DNA of 40,698 nt from Deltaproteobacteria bacterium (GCA_030690165.1 JAUYHF010000007.1:90722-131419); one strand, 5' to 3'; positions 18,048 to 27,946 are shown, counted from the first letter of the stretch. Made by a program: numbers and translations. The notes: generated by a model from the letters alone, not told the origin.

Positions 18048-18165
18048 GGTTTATGCCTCCTGTTTTATCTTAAATTTGCACCGAACTATCCGATTATGTC
18101 GTAATGACAAGAAAGTAGACCTGATACCTTCTATGTATGACCCTCTATGTATTCCTGTTTTTTTC

Positions 18166-19863
18166 CTAATGTTCTTTGAACTTATTGATTACGAAATCAT
18201 GGTTTTTTTGTAGTTCTGTTGGCGTCCATTGGTTGTATGTAGTCAGTATGCGAACTGAGTTAGGAAATGTTTCAATATTCGACTTGAAATACTTTTCTTT
18301 CTTTTCTTTAAAATCATAACGGCCTTGGGAAGTATTCTTTTTTCTGCTCATGAGTACTAGATTCCCAAGTAGATGTGTCATTGAGTCCCTTTCTATATCA
18401 GTGAAATCTTTACACCATTGGCTGTTGGTTATCGGAGTTTGTGGCAATATGTGCTCAATGCTTATTTGCTCTGAGCCTGACTTCTTCTCAGAATGGCTTT
18501 GGAATAAATAATCAAGCTTAAGTAGAATGTACTTAGCCCATTTTCTTCCATATACCTTGCCTTCTAAATTCCTGAAATACGATTTGGTGTCGAAGTTAAA
18601 AACATTAGAAGCAATAACCTCATCCGATGTTGCGGAGGATTCAATTTTCTTGAGTATCGTATTCATATTTTCGATTCTGGAGGTAGGCGTTTCTTGTGCG
18701 ATCCAATCACCAGAAAATTTGTTATCAAGCTTTTTCAGAAATTCCAAAATACCTTTTGTTTTGAATTTGTCATAATAGGCCAAGAGTGGCGGGATCCAAT
18801 CCGATGCCTCGAATCCAGACTGCATAACTACAAGTAGATTATCAAAAGCCCAACTGTTGCATATATCATAATTGTTTTTCGAGAAAAGAGTAGAGTGATG
18901 TTCTTTGAATCGCTTGATATATTCAAGGGTCTCCTTTCCTTTTTGCAGGAGCGGCTTCTTATCCTTTCCTTGCGGTTCGTAAATTTTATCCTCAAACTCC
19001 TTTAATAGGTTTAGTCTTGCCTTATCTTTTACGAGAAGAGTTCTGATAAAAGACAAAAATCTATCAAAGTCGTCACCGAACTCGTTTTCAGTCTCAACCC
19101 AGAATTCACCGAATTTTTCCTGCTCACGAGCATCTTTTATTTGACCTAGATTAATTGCTTTAAGTATATCGCTATTCCGCAGTGGAATCCCACGCGCATT
19201 AAGAACAGTAAAAAGCCTGAATGCATCTTCAAGATCTTCAGTAGAAACATATATCATAAGAACATAGTTCAAGAGGAACTGGAAAAACTTGTCGACACCG
19301 ATTTTGTTGTCATTGTTGAAATATTTATGGATCTGAAGGATCGCACTCGCCATGTTCGATACGGAAACATCCCCTCCATTTTTCGCGTATTTTTCCAAGT
19401 CATCATGTTTTAATGTGCCTTTTAAAGCCATAACGTACTTCTCCATAAACTCCTGCACTTGTGGGCGAGCGGATATGATTCTCAAGCGTTCTGGAGTATT
19501 GGTATATGGATTCTTTTCCTGATAAACAAATTTGTGACAAGTGGTCCGTAGAATATCATCCTTAGCAAGGTCTCTTATTACAGCCATTAGAATAAGCAAG
19601 GATGTAAGACGTTGTTGGCCATCAAGCAAATCATTCTCGGGGAAATAAATGCCCTTATCTGGAACCGCTGGTCTATTCTGAAAAACTATAGATCCGACAA
19701 AGTATTGGCTGGTTGGATTGTTTTCTGCTGCATAGGCAATATCATCCAGCAGATCACTGATCTCCTCATTTCCCCAAACGTAAGGTCGCTGATATACCGG
19801 AATCGTAAACCACATATCGAAAACCTTTTTAACAAGGATCTTCTCACTCTTAATTTCACTCAT
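18166..19863 (-). CDS. DUF262/DUF1524 protein, GmrSD-like type IV restriction enzyme relative
   Basis: 565 residues. The N-terminal DUF262 (ParB/sulfiredoxin-like NTPase) motifs are clear: FTIPVYQRPYVWG near residue 18 and NDLLDGQQRLTSLLILM near residue 79. The C-terminal third is DUF1524, an HNH-type nuclease: ISIEHILPQTP near residue 470 and HLLGNLVLMSRKKN. Both halves occur in one chain as in fused GmrSD enzymes, which cut DNA with glucosylated hydroxymethylcytosine in phages. Other DUF262 proteins act in different defence roles, so phage defence is likely but the target is open. No methyltransferase is next to it. A short ORF with a strong ribosome site precedes it. Confidence 0.88.
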   Translation of the reverse strand: MSEIKSEKILVKKVFDMWFTIPVYQRPYVWGNEEISDLLDDIAYAAENNPTSQYFVGSIVFQNRPAVPDKGIYFPENDLLDGQQRLTSLLILMAVIRDLAKDDILRTTCHKFVYQEKNPYTNTPERLRIISARPQVQEFMEKYVMALKGTLKHDDLEKYAKNGGDVSVSNMASAILQIHKYFNNDNKIGVDKFFQFLLNYVLMIYVSTEDLEDAFRLFTVLNARGIPLRNSDILKAINLGQIKDAREQEKFGEFWVETENEFGDDFDRFLSFIRTLLVKDKARLNLLKEFEDKIYEPQGKDKKPLLQKGKETLEYIKRFKEHHSTLFSKNNYDICNSWAFDNLLVVMQSGFEASDWIPPLLAYYDKFKTKGILEFLKKLDNKFSGDWIAQETPTSRIENMNTILKKIESSATSDEVIASNVFNFDTKSYFRNLEGKVYGRKWAKYILLKLDYLFQSHSEKKSGSEQISIEHILPQTPITNSQWCKDFTDIERDSMTHLLGNLVLMSRKKNTSQGRYDFKEKKEKYFKSNIETFPNSVRILTTYNQWTPTELQKNHDFVINKFKEH

Positions 19864-19887
19864 CTTGGTCTCCTTAACAGGTATAGT

Positions 19888-19941
19888 TTAAGCGGGTAAT
19901 GGGGTCTTGAAATGCCAAAGTCTTGCAATATCATTTTTCAT
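19888..19941 (-). other. Short ORF with strong ribosome site upstream of the DUF262 gene
   Basis: On the minus strand AGGAGG lies five bases before an ATG at 19941 that opens 17 codons (MKNDIARLWHFKTPLPA) and a stop at 19888, 24 bases before the DUF262 start. It may be a leader peptide, a small protein, or the truncated start of a lost upstream gene. I do not recognise it. Confidence 0.35.
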
Positions 19942-20126
19942 ACTTTTCCTCCTATCAACAAAATAAAAACGGTGACAGCTATCATTTATTGCCTTTCTGA
20001 AATTGCCCACAAGACTATTTTGCACTTTATGAATTGTTATCGGCATTTTTATATCCACACGCATTTTTAAATCAATTTTAGGCCAACCTCTGCGGAGAGT
20101 CAAGGAAAAATCCGGGAAAATTTTCT
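19942..20126. other. Intergenic region between divergent DUF262 and ABC-F genes
   Basis: A/T-rich sequence with no convincing gene; a 71-codon minus-strand frame that includes the short ORF has no known features in its first half. The region must hold the minus-strand promoter of the DUF262 gene, but I cannot pick it out with confidence. No strong hairpin or repeat copy was seen. Confidence 0.5.
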
Positions 20127-20154
20127 TTGTAAATTATATTATGTGCGATATAAT
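20127..20154 (+). promoter_or_regulatory. Sigma-70-like promoter for the ABC-F gene
   Basis: TTGTAA (20127-20132) and a perfect TATAAT (20149-20154) are 16 bases apart in an A/T-rich stretch, about 70 bases before the ABC-F start codon. The -35 matches four of six consensus bases. Confidence 0.5.
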
Positions 20155-20222
20155 CCTATGTTCTCAAGCAAGAGTTTGCAAACGAGAAAACGAAAATAAA
20201 AAAGAAAGGAATTTGAACATCA

Positions 20223-22076
20223 ATGCTTAAAGTCAGCGGTTTGGAAAAGACGTACGGTTCGCAGGCGCTTTTTGATAATGTGAGTTTTGTCATGAATCCC
20301 GGCGAGCGCATCGGATTGGTCGGCAGGAACGGGCACGGCAAAACTACGCTCTTCAGGATGATACTTGGAGAGGAAGAGCCGGACGCGGGTGTTATCAGCG
20401 TTCCGAATTATTACACCATCGGGCATCTTTCCCAGCATATCCGTTTTACCGAGGATACGGTTCTGAAAGAAGGCTGCCTCAGCCTTCCGGTTTCGGAGGA
20501 TGGAATTGATGAAAGCTATAAGGTGGAAACCATTCTTATGGGTCTTGGGTTTTCTGTGGATGATTTTAATCGAAATCCGGCCGAATTCTCCGGCGGTTAC
20601 CAAGTCAGGCTAAATCTTGCCAAGGCGTTAGTCTCTGAGCCTAACCTCCTCCTTCTCGACGAACCGACCAATTATCTGGACATTATATCCGTGCGATGGC
20701 TGACGCGGTTTCTCCGTAATTGGAAAGGCGAGCTTATGCTTATCACGCATGACCGTGATTTTATGGACAGTGTAACAACACACACTATGGGTATACACCG
20801 CTTCAAGGTGAGAAAGATTGCAGGGCCTACGCAGAAACTGTATGAGCAGATATTGCAGGAAGAAGAGATACATGAGAAGACCCGCTTGAATGATCAAAAA
20901 AAGCGAAGTGAGGTTGAGGATTTTATCAACCGTTTCAGGGCTAAGGCTACCAAGGCAAGCGCTGTCCAGTCGAGGATAAAGGCCCTTGCAAAGATGGACA
21001 AGTTGGAAAAATTATCAGAAATAAGAACCCTTGATTTTTCATTCAGGGCCGCGCCATTTCCTGGTAAATGGCTGATGAATGCTGAGAATTTATCGTTTTC
21101 ATATAATAAGGACGAACCGCCGCTTATCAACGGTTTCAACATAGCTGTTGGAAAAAATGACAGGATTGGAATTATAGGCAAAAACGGAAAAGGTAAAACT
21201 ACTCTTCTGAATATGCTTGCAGGCGAGTTCCCTCCTCAGACAGGAGAAGTCAAACACAATCAAAACTTAGCTATTGCCTATTTCGGCCAGACAAATATTA
21301 ACCGGCTTAATGGCAAAAGAACCATAGAGCAGGAGATAATGGATGTGCATCCGGACTGTAACAGAGGTATTGCGCGGAAAATTTGCGGAATTATGATGTT
21401 TAGCGGCGACAATGCACTTAAAAAGATAGAGGTGCTTTCAGGTGGTGAAAAGAGCAGGGTTTTGTTGGGTAAACTGCTTGTAAGCCCGTCAAATCTGCTT
21501 CTTTTGGATGAGCCTACCAATCATCTTGATATGGATTCCATTGATTCGCTTGTTGAGGCGATTGAGGCTTTTGACGGCGGGACAATAATTGTAACACACA
21601 GTGAACTGGTACTGAATGCCTTGGCAACAAGGCTTATTGTATTTGACGGCGGCAAAGTTGGTGTGTTTGAGGGAACATATCAGGAATTTTTGGATCAGGT
21701 GGGATGGGAAAATGAGAGAGAAACCGAAGAAAATAAGCCGAGCAGCAGGCAGAGCAAGAATATAAACAGGAAAGAGTTGCGCAGGCTAAGGGCGCAATTA
21801 AATGAGAGCCGTTCAAAGACTCTCGGCCCTTTGCAAAAAACGATTGCGGAAATGGAAAAAAATATCATGCTTCTGGAAAAGGAAGTAGAGGCAGATAGCC
21901 ACGCGCTTGTTGAGGCTTCGGAAAAGGGTGACGGCGAGGCAATATCCAAATTATCAATTGCCATTCACGGATTAAACACGAAGATTGAAAAACAATTTAA
22001 AGCGTTAGAATCTGTGACTGCGGAGTATGACGCTAAAACAAAAGAGTTTGAGGAAAAGATGGCTGAGTTGCAGTAG
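20223..22076 (+). CDS. ABC-F family ATPase
   Basis: 617 residues with two complete nucleotide-binding domains and no membrane segment. Domain 1 has Walker A GRNGHGKTT (about residue 35), signature FSGGYQVRLNLAKAL and Walker B LLLLDEPTNYLD. Domain 2 has GKNGKGKTT (about 320), LSGGEKSRVLLGKLL and LLLLDEPTNHLD. Between them lies the P-site tRNA-interaction motif region (KKRSEVEDFINRFRAKATKASAVQSRIKAL), and the C-terminus is a charged coiled coil, as in Uup/YheS-type members. ABC-F proteins act on the ribosome, relieving stalling or giving antibiotic protection. It has its own promoter-like sequence and is followed closely by a small ORF and an MFS gene. Confidence 0.93.
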   Translation: MLKVSGLEKTYGSQALFDNVSFVMNPGERIGLVGRNGHGKTTLFRMILGEEEPDAGVISVPNYYTIGHLSQHIRFTEDTVLKEGCLSLPVSEDGIDESYKVETILMGLGFSVDDFNRNPAEFSGGYQVRLNLAKALVSEPNLLLLDEPTNYLDIISVRWLTRFLRNWKGELMLITHDRDFMDSVTTHTMGIHRFKVRKIAGPTQKLYEQILQEEEIHEKTRLNDQKKRSEVEDFINRFRAKATKASAVQSRIKALAKMDKLEKLSEIRTLDFSFRAAPFPGKWLMNAENLSFSYNKDEPPLINGFNIAVGKNDRIGIIGKNGKGKTTLLNMLAGEFPPQTGEVKHNQNLAIAYFGQTNINRLNGKRTIEQEIMDVHPDCNRGIARKICGIMMFSGDNALKKIEVLSGGEKSRVLLGKLLVSPSNLLLLDEPTNHLDMDSIDSLVEAIEAFDGGTIIVTHSELVLNALATRLIVFDGGKVGVFEGTYQEFLDQVGWENERETEENKPSSRQSKNINRKELRRLRAQLNESRSKTLGPLQKTIAEMEKNIMLLEKEVEADSHALVEASEKGDGEAISKLSIAIHGLNTKIEKQFKALESVTAEYDAKTKEFEEKMAELQ

Positions 22077-22087
22077 CATGGCTGACG

Positions 22088-22297
22088 GTGATTTATGCCG
22101 ACAGACTTGTGGATATAATCATGGACGGCATTGCCGATATCGGAGGCGATGAGTTGCAGGCTGAAAAAAGATTTGAGGAGATAGTCAGAACATATCCACA
22201 ATACGGCAAAAATGAGCAAACCCTGAATCGGTATCTCAACTATCACAACGAGATTCAGATATTGATGGCACATGCCAAAGGAAATTCCAGCAGATGA
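22088..22297 (+). CDS. Small hypothetical protein
   Basis: 69 residues from GTG 22088, ending in a TGA that overlaps the MFS start codon (ATGA, 22294-22297), which supports real translation and coupling. The sequence is amphipathic and helical (GGDELQAEKRFEEIVRTYPQYGKNEQTLNRYLNYHNEIQILMAHAKG). I do not recognise a family. The start is uncertain: no good ribosome site is seen, and the first in-frame ATG is 11 codons further in. Confidence 0.5.
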   Translation: MIYADRLVDIIMDGIADIGGDELQAEKRFEEIVRTYPQYGKNEQTLNRYLNYHNEIQILMAHAKGNSSR

Positions 22298-23475
22298 GAG
22301 CCAGCCCTTTCGCCTTACTTTGCACCACAGGCCTGTTCGCCATATTCAGTTCCACTATTTCCAAAAGCCCTGTGCTGCCGCTTTTTGCGAGCTATCTCGG
22401 AGCAGACCCGGCAAGGGTAGGCATGGTTGCCGCTGTATCCGCCTTTACCGGCGTAGTTGCGAGCATACCGGCGGGGATGCTCTCTGACAGATGGGGAAGG
22501 AAGAAGATGCTCATCTTATCAGCAGTTGCCTTTTCCTCCGCGCCATTCCTTTATCTCTTTGTTACCAATATCTATCAGCTTGCAGCAATCAGGTTCTATC
22601 ACGGGTTGGCTACTGCCATATTTGTGCCTGTTGCAACAGCCCTTGTCTCTGACCTCTTTCACCATGAGAGGGGTGAGAAAATCGGATGGTTCTCCACATC
22701 CACCCTTGTCGGCAGATTTATGGCGCCAATCGTTGGCGGATCTATCATTGGAACGTTGGCCTTGAATCCGGGTATGAGCTATAAGATTGTGTATCTGGTA
22801 TGCGGAGCAGCAGGTATAATAGTCCTGTTTCTCACCATAAAAATACAGCATACTGCTGAACACGAAAGCAAAAGGCAATCGTGGAGCGAAACGGCAGGAG
22901 CATTTAAGACAGCAATATCCGACAGGAACATTCTCATAACCAGCATGATGGAGGCATCAATCCTGTTTTCATACGGAACTTTTGAAACATTTTTGCCGCT
23001 CTATTCTATAGAAAGAGGCATGAGTGCATATGAAATCGGTATATTCCTCTCCGCACAAGTGATAACACTGGCATTAACCAAACCGCTTATGGGGAAATTC
23101 TCTGACAGACACGGGAGAAAGCCGCAAATACTTGCAGGCGCCATAATCGGCGCAGTCTGCATCGGAACTTTCCCCTTTTTTAAATCATTTATACCGCTCC
23201 TCGCGCTGAGCATATTATTCGGACTCAGCCTCTCCGTGGTAACATCTGCAACATCAGCCTTTATCGCTGATTTGAGTAAAAAGGAAAACCGCGGCTCTGC
23301 AATGGGTGTTTTAGGATCAATCATGGACATAGGCCATACAACAGGCCCCCTTATTGCTGGGATAGTCGCCGCTTATTTTGGATTTGCCAGGTCATTTATA
23401 ACGGCATCTTTGGTGATTATCGTATCCGCAGTTATCTTCGCAACAACTCTTGAGCGGAAACAATCTGGTTTTTAA
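22294..23475 (+). CDS. MFS transporter
   Basis: 393 residues with about 12 hydrophobic segments and the MFS motif GMLSDRWGRKKMLILSA between TM2 and TM3, repeated in the second half as GKFSDRHGRKPQILAGA. This places it in the drug/sugar-type major facilitator group of inner-membrane antiporters or uniporters. SVVTSATSAFIADLSKKENRGSAMG and GHTTGPLIAGIVA in TM10-11 resemble putative multidrug or small-molecule efflux members. Substrate cannot be named. It follows an ABC-F gene, a pairing that would fit antibiotic tolerance, though this is only suggestive. Confidence 0.9.
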   Translation: MRASPFALLCTTGLFAIFSSTISKSPVLPLFASYLGADPARVGMVAAVSAFTGVVASIPAGMLSDRWGRKKMLILSAVAFSSAPFLYLFVTNIYQLAAIRFYHGLATAIFVPVATALVSDLFHHERGEKIGWFSTSTLVGRFMAPIVGGSIIGTLALNPGMSYKIVYLVCGAAGIIVLFLTIKIQHTAEHESKRQSWSETAGAFKTAISDRNILITSMMEASILFSYGTFETFLPLYSIERGMSAYEIGIFLSAQVITLALTKPLMGKFSDRHGRKPQILAGAIIGAVCIGTFPFFKSFIPLLALSILFGLSLSVVTSATSAFIADLSKKENRGSAMGVLGSIMDIGHTTGPLIAGIVAAYFGFARSFITASLVIIVSAVIFATTLERKQSGF

Positions 23476-23522
23476 GCGCTCTCAATTTTTCTCTTGTCAT
23501 TTTATCCTATATTTGGTTATTT

Positions 23523-23583
23523 ACCCAGTTAGAAATATATGCTTAAATAAAATAGTATCAACACATGAAAATTTCTAACGGGG
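23523..23583. repeat. Inverted-repeat element CCCAGTTAGAAA...TTTCTAACGGGG, copy 1
   Basis: ACCCAGTTAGAAA at the left is the imperfect complement of TTTCTAACGGGG at the right (one mismatch), 61 bp in all, ending 11 bases before the purL start. The same end pair occurs at 37652-37728 before another start codon, with a different interior. Confidence 0.65.
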
Positions 23584-23593
23584 CTTACCTTTC

Positions 23594-25801
23594 ATGCAAA
23601 TCACAAAAGACATTATCTTCCAGCACGGTCTTACAGACGACGAATATCAGAGGATTTTGAAGGCTCTCAGAAGGGAGCCTAATCTTCTTGAACTTGGCAT
23701 ATTCTCAGTAATGTGGAGCGAGCATTGCTCGTATAAATCATCTAAAATTCATCTGAAAAATTTCCCCACAACAGGCAAGCATGTACTGCAGGGCCCAGGT
23801 GAAAACGCAGGCATTGTTGATATCGGCGACGGCATGGCGGTTGCCTTCAAGATGGAGTCGCACAACCATCCATCCTATATTGAGCCGTATCAGGGCGCTG
23901 CCACAGGCGTGGGCGGCATACTACGAGATGTATTTACAATGGGCGCAAGACCTATCGCATCTTTAAACTCCTTAAGGTTTGGCTCCTTTGACCATCCAAA
24001 GACAAGATATTTATTAAACGGCGTTGTGGCAGGGATTGCAGGCTACGGTAATTGCATGGGCGTGCCTACTGTCGGAGGAGAAATCTATTTTCATGAATCG
24101 TACAATGGCAACTGTCTTGTAAATGCTATGACCGTCGGCATCATGGAGAGTAATAGAATTTTTAAAGGAATAGCAAAGGGCGTTGGAAATCCAGTCATAT
24201 ATGTCGGTTCTAAGACAGGCAGGGACGGAATACACGGCGCAACAATGGCATCGGATGTATTTGGTGAAGGCGGCGAAGAGAGACGGCCAACTGTTCAGGT
24301 CGGAGATCCATTTACAGAGAAACTTTTGCTTGAGGCATGTCTTGAGGTATTTAAGACAGACTATATTGTCGGCATACAGGATATGGGCGCAGCAGGCCTT
24401 ACATCATCATCCGTAGAAATGGCATCCCGCGGCGGCACAGGCATTGACTTAGATGTGTCGCTTGTCCCAAGACGCGAAGAGGGAATGACACCGTATGAGG
24501 TCATGCTTTCAGAGTCTCAGGAACGGATGCTCATGGTTATAAGGCAAGGATGCGAGGGCAAGGTAAAGGAGATTTTCCACAAATGGGACTTGGAAGCGGT
24601 TGTCATAGGCGTTGTCACAAACAGCGGGCTTCTGCGCGTTGCGGAAGGGAATGATATCGTTGCCATGCTCCCTGTAAAGCCTCTGACTGATAATGCACCT
24701 GTATATAAAAGGCCGGTAAAGAGACCTGAGTGGCAGGATGATGTTAAGACCCTTGACCTTAAAAATATACCTGAACCCAAGAATTACAATGAAACATTAT
24801 TAAAACTCCTTTCTTCTCCGAATATTGCAAGCAAGGAATGGATATATCGGCAATATGACCACATGGTAAGAACAGATACAGTGGTTTTGCCGGGTTCCGA
24901 TGCGGCTGTTTTAAGGATAAAAGGCACAAAAAAGGCCTTGGCCATGACTACCGACTGCAACAGCCGTTATTGCTATCTTGATCCGTTCACCGGCGGCGCT
25001 ATTGCTGTTGCAGAGGCGGCAAGGAATCTTGTGTGCTCCGGCGCAAAACCCATTGCCCTTACAGACTGCCTGAATTTCGGCAACCCTGAAAGGCCTGAGA
25101 TCATGTGGCAGTTTGAGCAGGCTGTTCTGGGTATAAGCGAGGCATGCAAAAAAATTAGCATACCGGTAATAGGCGGAAATGTAAGCCTTTATAATGAGAC
25201 ATCAGGCACTGCTATATATCCTACACCCACCATAGGCATGGTGGGTTTGATAGAAGATATAAGTCTTCATGCTTCTCAATGGTTTAAAAGAGAAGGTGAT
25301 GTCGTGGTTTTGTTAGGCGAAACAAAAGAAGAGCTTGGCGGAAGCGAATATCTTAAGGTTATCCATAAACTTGACAAAGGAAGGCCGCCGCATCTGGATT
25401 TAGGTTTTGAGGCAAGGGTTCAAGATGCTTGTTTAAGTGCAATACAGAGTGGTATAATAAAATCCGCTCACGACTGTTCAGAGGGCGGGCTGGCAGTTGC
25501 GTTGGCAGAATGCTGCATATCATCCTCCATGTCATTTGTCGGTGCGAAGATTACATTGCCTGCTTATACTATGAGGAGAGACGCACTGCTTTTTGGTGAA
25601 AGTCAGTCAAGGATTGTTGTCAGCGTAGCCAAAGAAGATATTTCGGTATTTATGTCCATTGCTGAGAAGCATGACGCGCCGGCGATTGTTATTGGAAAGG
25701 TTGGTGGTGAAAGGCTTAAGATAGATGGGTTGATTGATATACCTGTTGATGAATTGAAGGCAACATGGAGAGGCTCGCTTGAGAGGCTGTTAAAGGGGTA
25801 G
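23594..25801 (+). CDS. purL: Phosphoribosylformylglycinamidine synthase subunit PurL
   Basis: 735 residues, the small bacterial PurL type that works with PurS and PurQ. It converts FGAR to FGAM with ATP and glutamine-derived ammonia in purine synthesis. Visible are [18 protein letters not shown] near residue 38, [27 protein letters not shown] near residue 85, [15 protein letters not shown], and the second-half [14 protein letters not shown] and [15 protein letters not shown]. These are the ATP/substrate-binding segments of the AIR-synthase superfamily duplicated fold. purF follows 2 bases later, while purQ and purS are not in the window. An inverted-repeat element lies directly upstream and may carry or disrupt its promoter. 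Confidence 0.97.
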   Translation: MQITKDIIFQHGLTDDEYQRILKALRREPNLLELGIFSVMWSEHCSYKSSKIHLKNFPTTGKHVLQGPGENAGIVDIGDGMAVAFKMESHNHPSYIEPYQGAATGVGGILRDVFTMGARPIASLNSLRFGSFDHPKTRYLLNGVVAGIAGYGNCMGVPTVGGEIYFHESYNGNCLVNAMTVGIMESNRIFKGIAKGVGNPVIYVGSKTGRDGIHGATMASDVFGEGGEERRPTVQVGDPFTEKLLLEACLEVFKTDYIVGIQDMGAAGLTSSSVEMASRGGTGIDLDVSLVPRREEGMTPYEVMLSESQERMLMVIRQGCEGKVKEIFHKWDLEAVVIGVVTNSGLLRVAEGNDIVAMLPVKPLTDNAPVYKRPVKRPEWQDDVKTLDLKNIPEPKNYNETLLKLLSSPNIASKEWIYRQYDHMVRTDTVVLPGSDAAVLRIKGTKKALAMTTDCNSRYCYLDPFTGGAIAVAEAARNLVCSGAKPIALTDCLNFGNPERPEIMWQFEQAVLGISEACKKISIPVIGGNVSLYNETSGTAIYPTPTIGMVGLIEDISLHASQWFKREGDVVVLLGETKEELGGSEYLKVIHKLDKGRPPHLDLGFEARVQDACLSAIQSGIIKSAHDCSEGGLAVALAECCISSSMSFVGAKITLPAYTMRRDALLFGESQSRIVVSVAKEDISVFMSIAEKHDAPAIVIGKVGGERLKIDGLIDIPVDELKATWRGSLERLLKG

Positions 25802-25803
25802 AT

Positions 25804-27201
25804 ATGTTTGACAAATACAAAGACGAGTGCGGCGTGTTCGGCATATTCGGCCATACAGAGGCTGCGAATATGACATATCTCGGCCTTTATGCGCTTCAGC
25901 ACAGAGGCCAGGAGAGCGCCGGGATTGTCTCGTCTGACGGAAAAGAGCTTTATTCCCAAAAAGCAATGGGCCTTGTGGCTGATATATTCAGCGAGGATGT
26001 TTTAAAAAAACTCCCGGGTCAGGCTGCTATAGGTCATGTGCGCTATTCTACAACAGGCGACAGCCATCTCAAAAATGCCCAGCCGTTTGTTATTGACTAT
26101 TCCAGAGGCGCAATAGCTGTTGCCCATAATGGAAATCTGGTTAATGCCCGGATTTTGCGGGATGAGTTGGAGGCATACGGCTCCATATTTCAGTCAAGCA
26201 CGGATACGGAAGTTCTTGTCCATCTCATTGCCCAATCCAAAGCCAATACCCTGACAGACAGGATTGCCGACAGCCTGAAACGGGTAAGAGGCGCATACTC
26301 CCTTGTATTTCTTACAGGGACTCAGATGGTTGCTGTCCGCGACCCGAGCGGCTTCAGGCCGCTTGCCCTCGGCAGGCTGAAAGACGGATGGGTGGTTGCC
26401 TCTGAGACATGCGCATTTGACCTGATTGAGGCGGAATATGTCAGGGATATTGAACCCGGCGAAATACTTCTTATTGACAAGCTTGGCCCGAGGTCATTCA
26501 AGCCATTTGACAAAGTTCCATATACGCCATGCATATTTGAATTTATCTATTTTGCAAGACCTGACAGCAATATATTCGGGGCAAATGTATATGCTGTGAG
26601 AAAAAATTTTGGAAGGGAACTTGCCATAGAGAATCCTATAGATGCGGATATTGTTATTCCTGTTCCAGACTCAGGCGTTCCTGCTGCAATAGGGTTTGCA
26701 GAAGAATCTAACATACTGTTTCAAATGGGCTTAATCAGAAGCCACTATGTGGGCAGGACATTTATAGAGCCAAAGGACGCCATAAGGCACTTCGGCGTAA
26801 AAATAAAACTTAATGCGGTAAAAGAACTGCTTAAAGGCAAAAAAGTTGTTGTGATAGACGACTCCATTGTCCGGGGCACTACCAGCAGAAAGATTGTAAA
26901 GATGATAAGAGACGCAGGGGCAAAAGAGGTGCATATGATGATTAGTTCCCCGCCCACTGTCTGCCCATGCTACTACGGAATAGACACGCCCACCAAGAAT
27001 GAGCTTATCGCCTCCTCCCATAATATAGATGAAATAACCAAATACATTACAGCAGACACCCTCAGATATTTAAGCATAGAAGGCCTGTATAAGGCCGTTG
27101 CCGATGCAGGCGGAAATTTTTGCGACGCCTGTTTTACCGGAAAATATCCTATAGAATTCCCGACCGAGGGCAGGGAGCCGCAGTTGGCGCTGTTTAAGTA
27201 G
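25804..27201 (+). CDS. purF: Amidophosphoribosyltransferase (PRPP amidotransferase)
   Basis: 465 residues. It makes phosphoribosylamine from PRPP and glutamine, the first step of purine synthesis. The N-terminus MFDKYKDE is a propeptide; Cys9 begins the Ntn-hydrolase glutaminase domain ([31 protein letters not shown]). The PRPP loop is [14 protein letters not shown] near residue 355. Cysteines in CPCYYGID and CDACFTGK fit the iron-sulfur-containing B. subtilis type. The TAG stop (27199-27201) lies inside the GTAG end of a REP element, so the natural C-terminus may have been altered slightly. It is in one unit with purL. Confidence 0.97.
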   Translation: MFDKYKDECGVFGIFGHTEAANMTYLGLYALQHRGQESAGIVSSDGKELYSQKAMGLVADIFSEDVLKKLPGQAAIGHVRYSTTGDSHLKNAQPFVIDYSRGAIAVAHNGNLVNARILRDELEAYGSIFQSSTDTEVLVHLIAQSKANTLTDRIADSLKRVRGAYSLVFLTGTQMVAVRDPSGFRPLALGRLKDGWVVASETCAFDLIEAEYVRDIEPGEILLIDKLGPRSFKPFDKVPYTPCIFEFIYFARPDSNIFGANVYAVRKNFGRELAIENPIDADIVIPVPDSGVPAAIGFAEESNILFQMGLIRSHYVGRTFIEPKDAIRHFGVKIKLNAVKELLKGKKVVVIDDSIVRGTTSRKIVKMIRDAGAKEVHMMISSPPTVCPCYYGIDTPTKNELIASSHNIDEITKYITADTLRYLSIEGLYKAVADAGGNFCDACFTGKYPIEFPTEGREPQLALFK

Positions 27202-27347
27202 TTGCGGACATTTATGTCCGCCGAATGGCCGACCTAAAGGTCGGCAATTACGTGGAAATGTAGCCGCGAACCTTTAGGTTCGCCAAAACTGCCGACCATA
27301 AAGGTCGGCAACTACGAAAAAATGTAGTTGCGGACATTTATGTCCGC
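27198..27347. repeat. REP array upstream of the RAYT gene
   Basis: Two full REPINs, at 27198-27251 (GTAGTTGC, hairpin GGACAT/ATGTCC, hairpin GCCGACCT/AGGTCGGC, ending AATTAC) and 27260-27315 (GTAGCCGC to CAACTAC), are followed by a half element at 27324-27347. All begin with GTAG and share the GCCGACC/GGTCGGC palindrome or the GGACAT/ATGTCC one. This is the arrangement called BIME in enterobacteria. The first element overlaps the purF stop codon. Confidence 0.9.
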
Positions 27348-27365
27348 TAATATTAGAAGACAAAA

Positions 27366-27830
27366 ATGCTATTCCCAAAAGTTCCAAGACTTAAAAAGTT
27401 TGATTATAAAGGTCCTTACGCATATTTCATTACCATTTGCACCAATTTTAAGAACCAGTATTTCGTTGAGAAGGAAACTGTTGAAGCGGTATTAAGTCTT
27501 TTGAAAGGTTGTGCATCTGATTACAGGTTTAAAATATTTGCCTATTGTTTTATGCCAGACCATCTTCATATCCTATTACAGGGAGAAGAAGATTCTTCTT
27601 TAAAAGAATTCATGAGGATATTCAAACAAAAGACAGAATGGTGTTTTAAGAAGAATAGACAAAAAGCACTGTGGCAAAAAAGCTATTATGACCATGTTGT
27701 GCGAAAGGATGAGGCTATTGAGGGAATCAGCCGATATATATTAGGAAACCCTGTTAGAAAAGGGATGGTCAATGATTTTAGAGATTATCCATTTTCAGGT
27801 TCAATGATTTTTGATATAAATAAAATGTAG
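27366..27830 (+). CDS. REP-associated tyrosine transposase (RAYT, Y1 family)
   Basis: 154 residues. The HUH-type Y1 fold is seen in YFITICTNFKNQYF, the metal-binding FMPDHLHILLQ near residue 62, and the catalytic-tyrosine helix GISRYILGNPVRKGMV near residue 122, followed by YPFSGS. RAYT proteins cut and move REP hairpins that carry GTAG, and are domesticated single-copy relatives of IS200/IS605. Arrays of exactly such REPs flank it on both sides. The TAG stop codon (27828-27830) is itself part of the first downstream REP. The ribosome-binding site is weak. Confidence 0.94.
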   Translation: MLFPKVPRLKKFDYKGPYAYFITICTNFKNQYFVEKETVEAVLSLLKGCASDYRFKIFAYCFMPDHLHILLQGEEDSSLKEFMRIFKQKTEWCFKKNRQKALWQKSYYDHVVRKDEAIEGISRYILGNPVRKGMVNDFRDYPFSGSMIFDINKM

Positions 27831-27946
27831 TTGCGGACATTTATGTCCGCCGAATGGCCGACCATAAAGGTCGGCAACTACGTGGAGAATGTAGCCGCTA
27901 ACCTTTATGTTCGCCAAAACTGCCGACCATAAAGGTCGGCGACTAC
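27827..27946. repeat. REP array downstream of the RAYT gene
   Basis: REPINs at 27827-27881 (GTAGTTGCGGACAT to GGCAACTAC) and 27891-27946 (GTAGCCGC to GGCGACTAC) repeat the upstream pair in the same order and orientation. The pair on the left and the pair on the right are nearly identical, so the RAYT gene sits between two copies of a two-REPIN unit. Confidence 0.9.

Noticed and set aside
22457-22765. 102-aa plus-strand frame within the MFS gene
   Set aside because: It overlaps the transporter in another frame; the transporter has motif A and regular membrane helices, while this product has no features.
27198-27946. Possible CRISPR array around 27.2-27.9 kb
   Set aside because: Repeats are palindromic GTAG REP elements with no regular unique spacers, and a RAYT gene lies between them; no cas gene is present.
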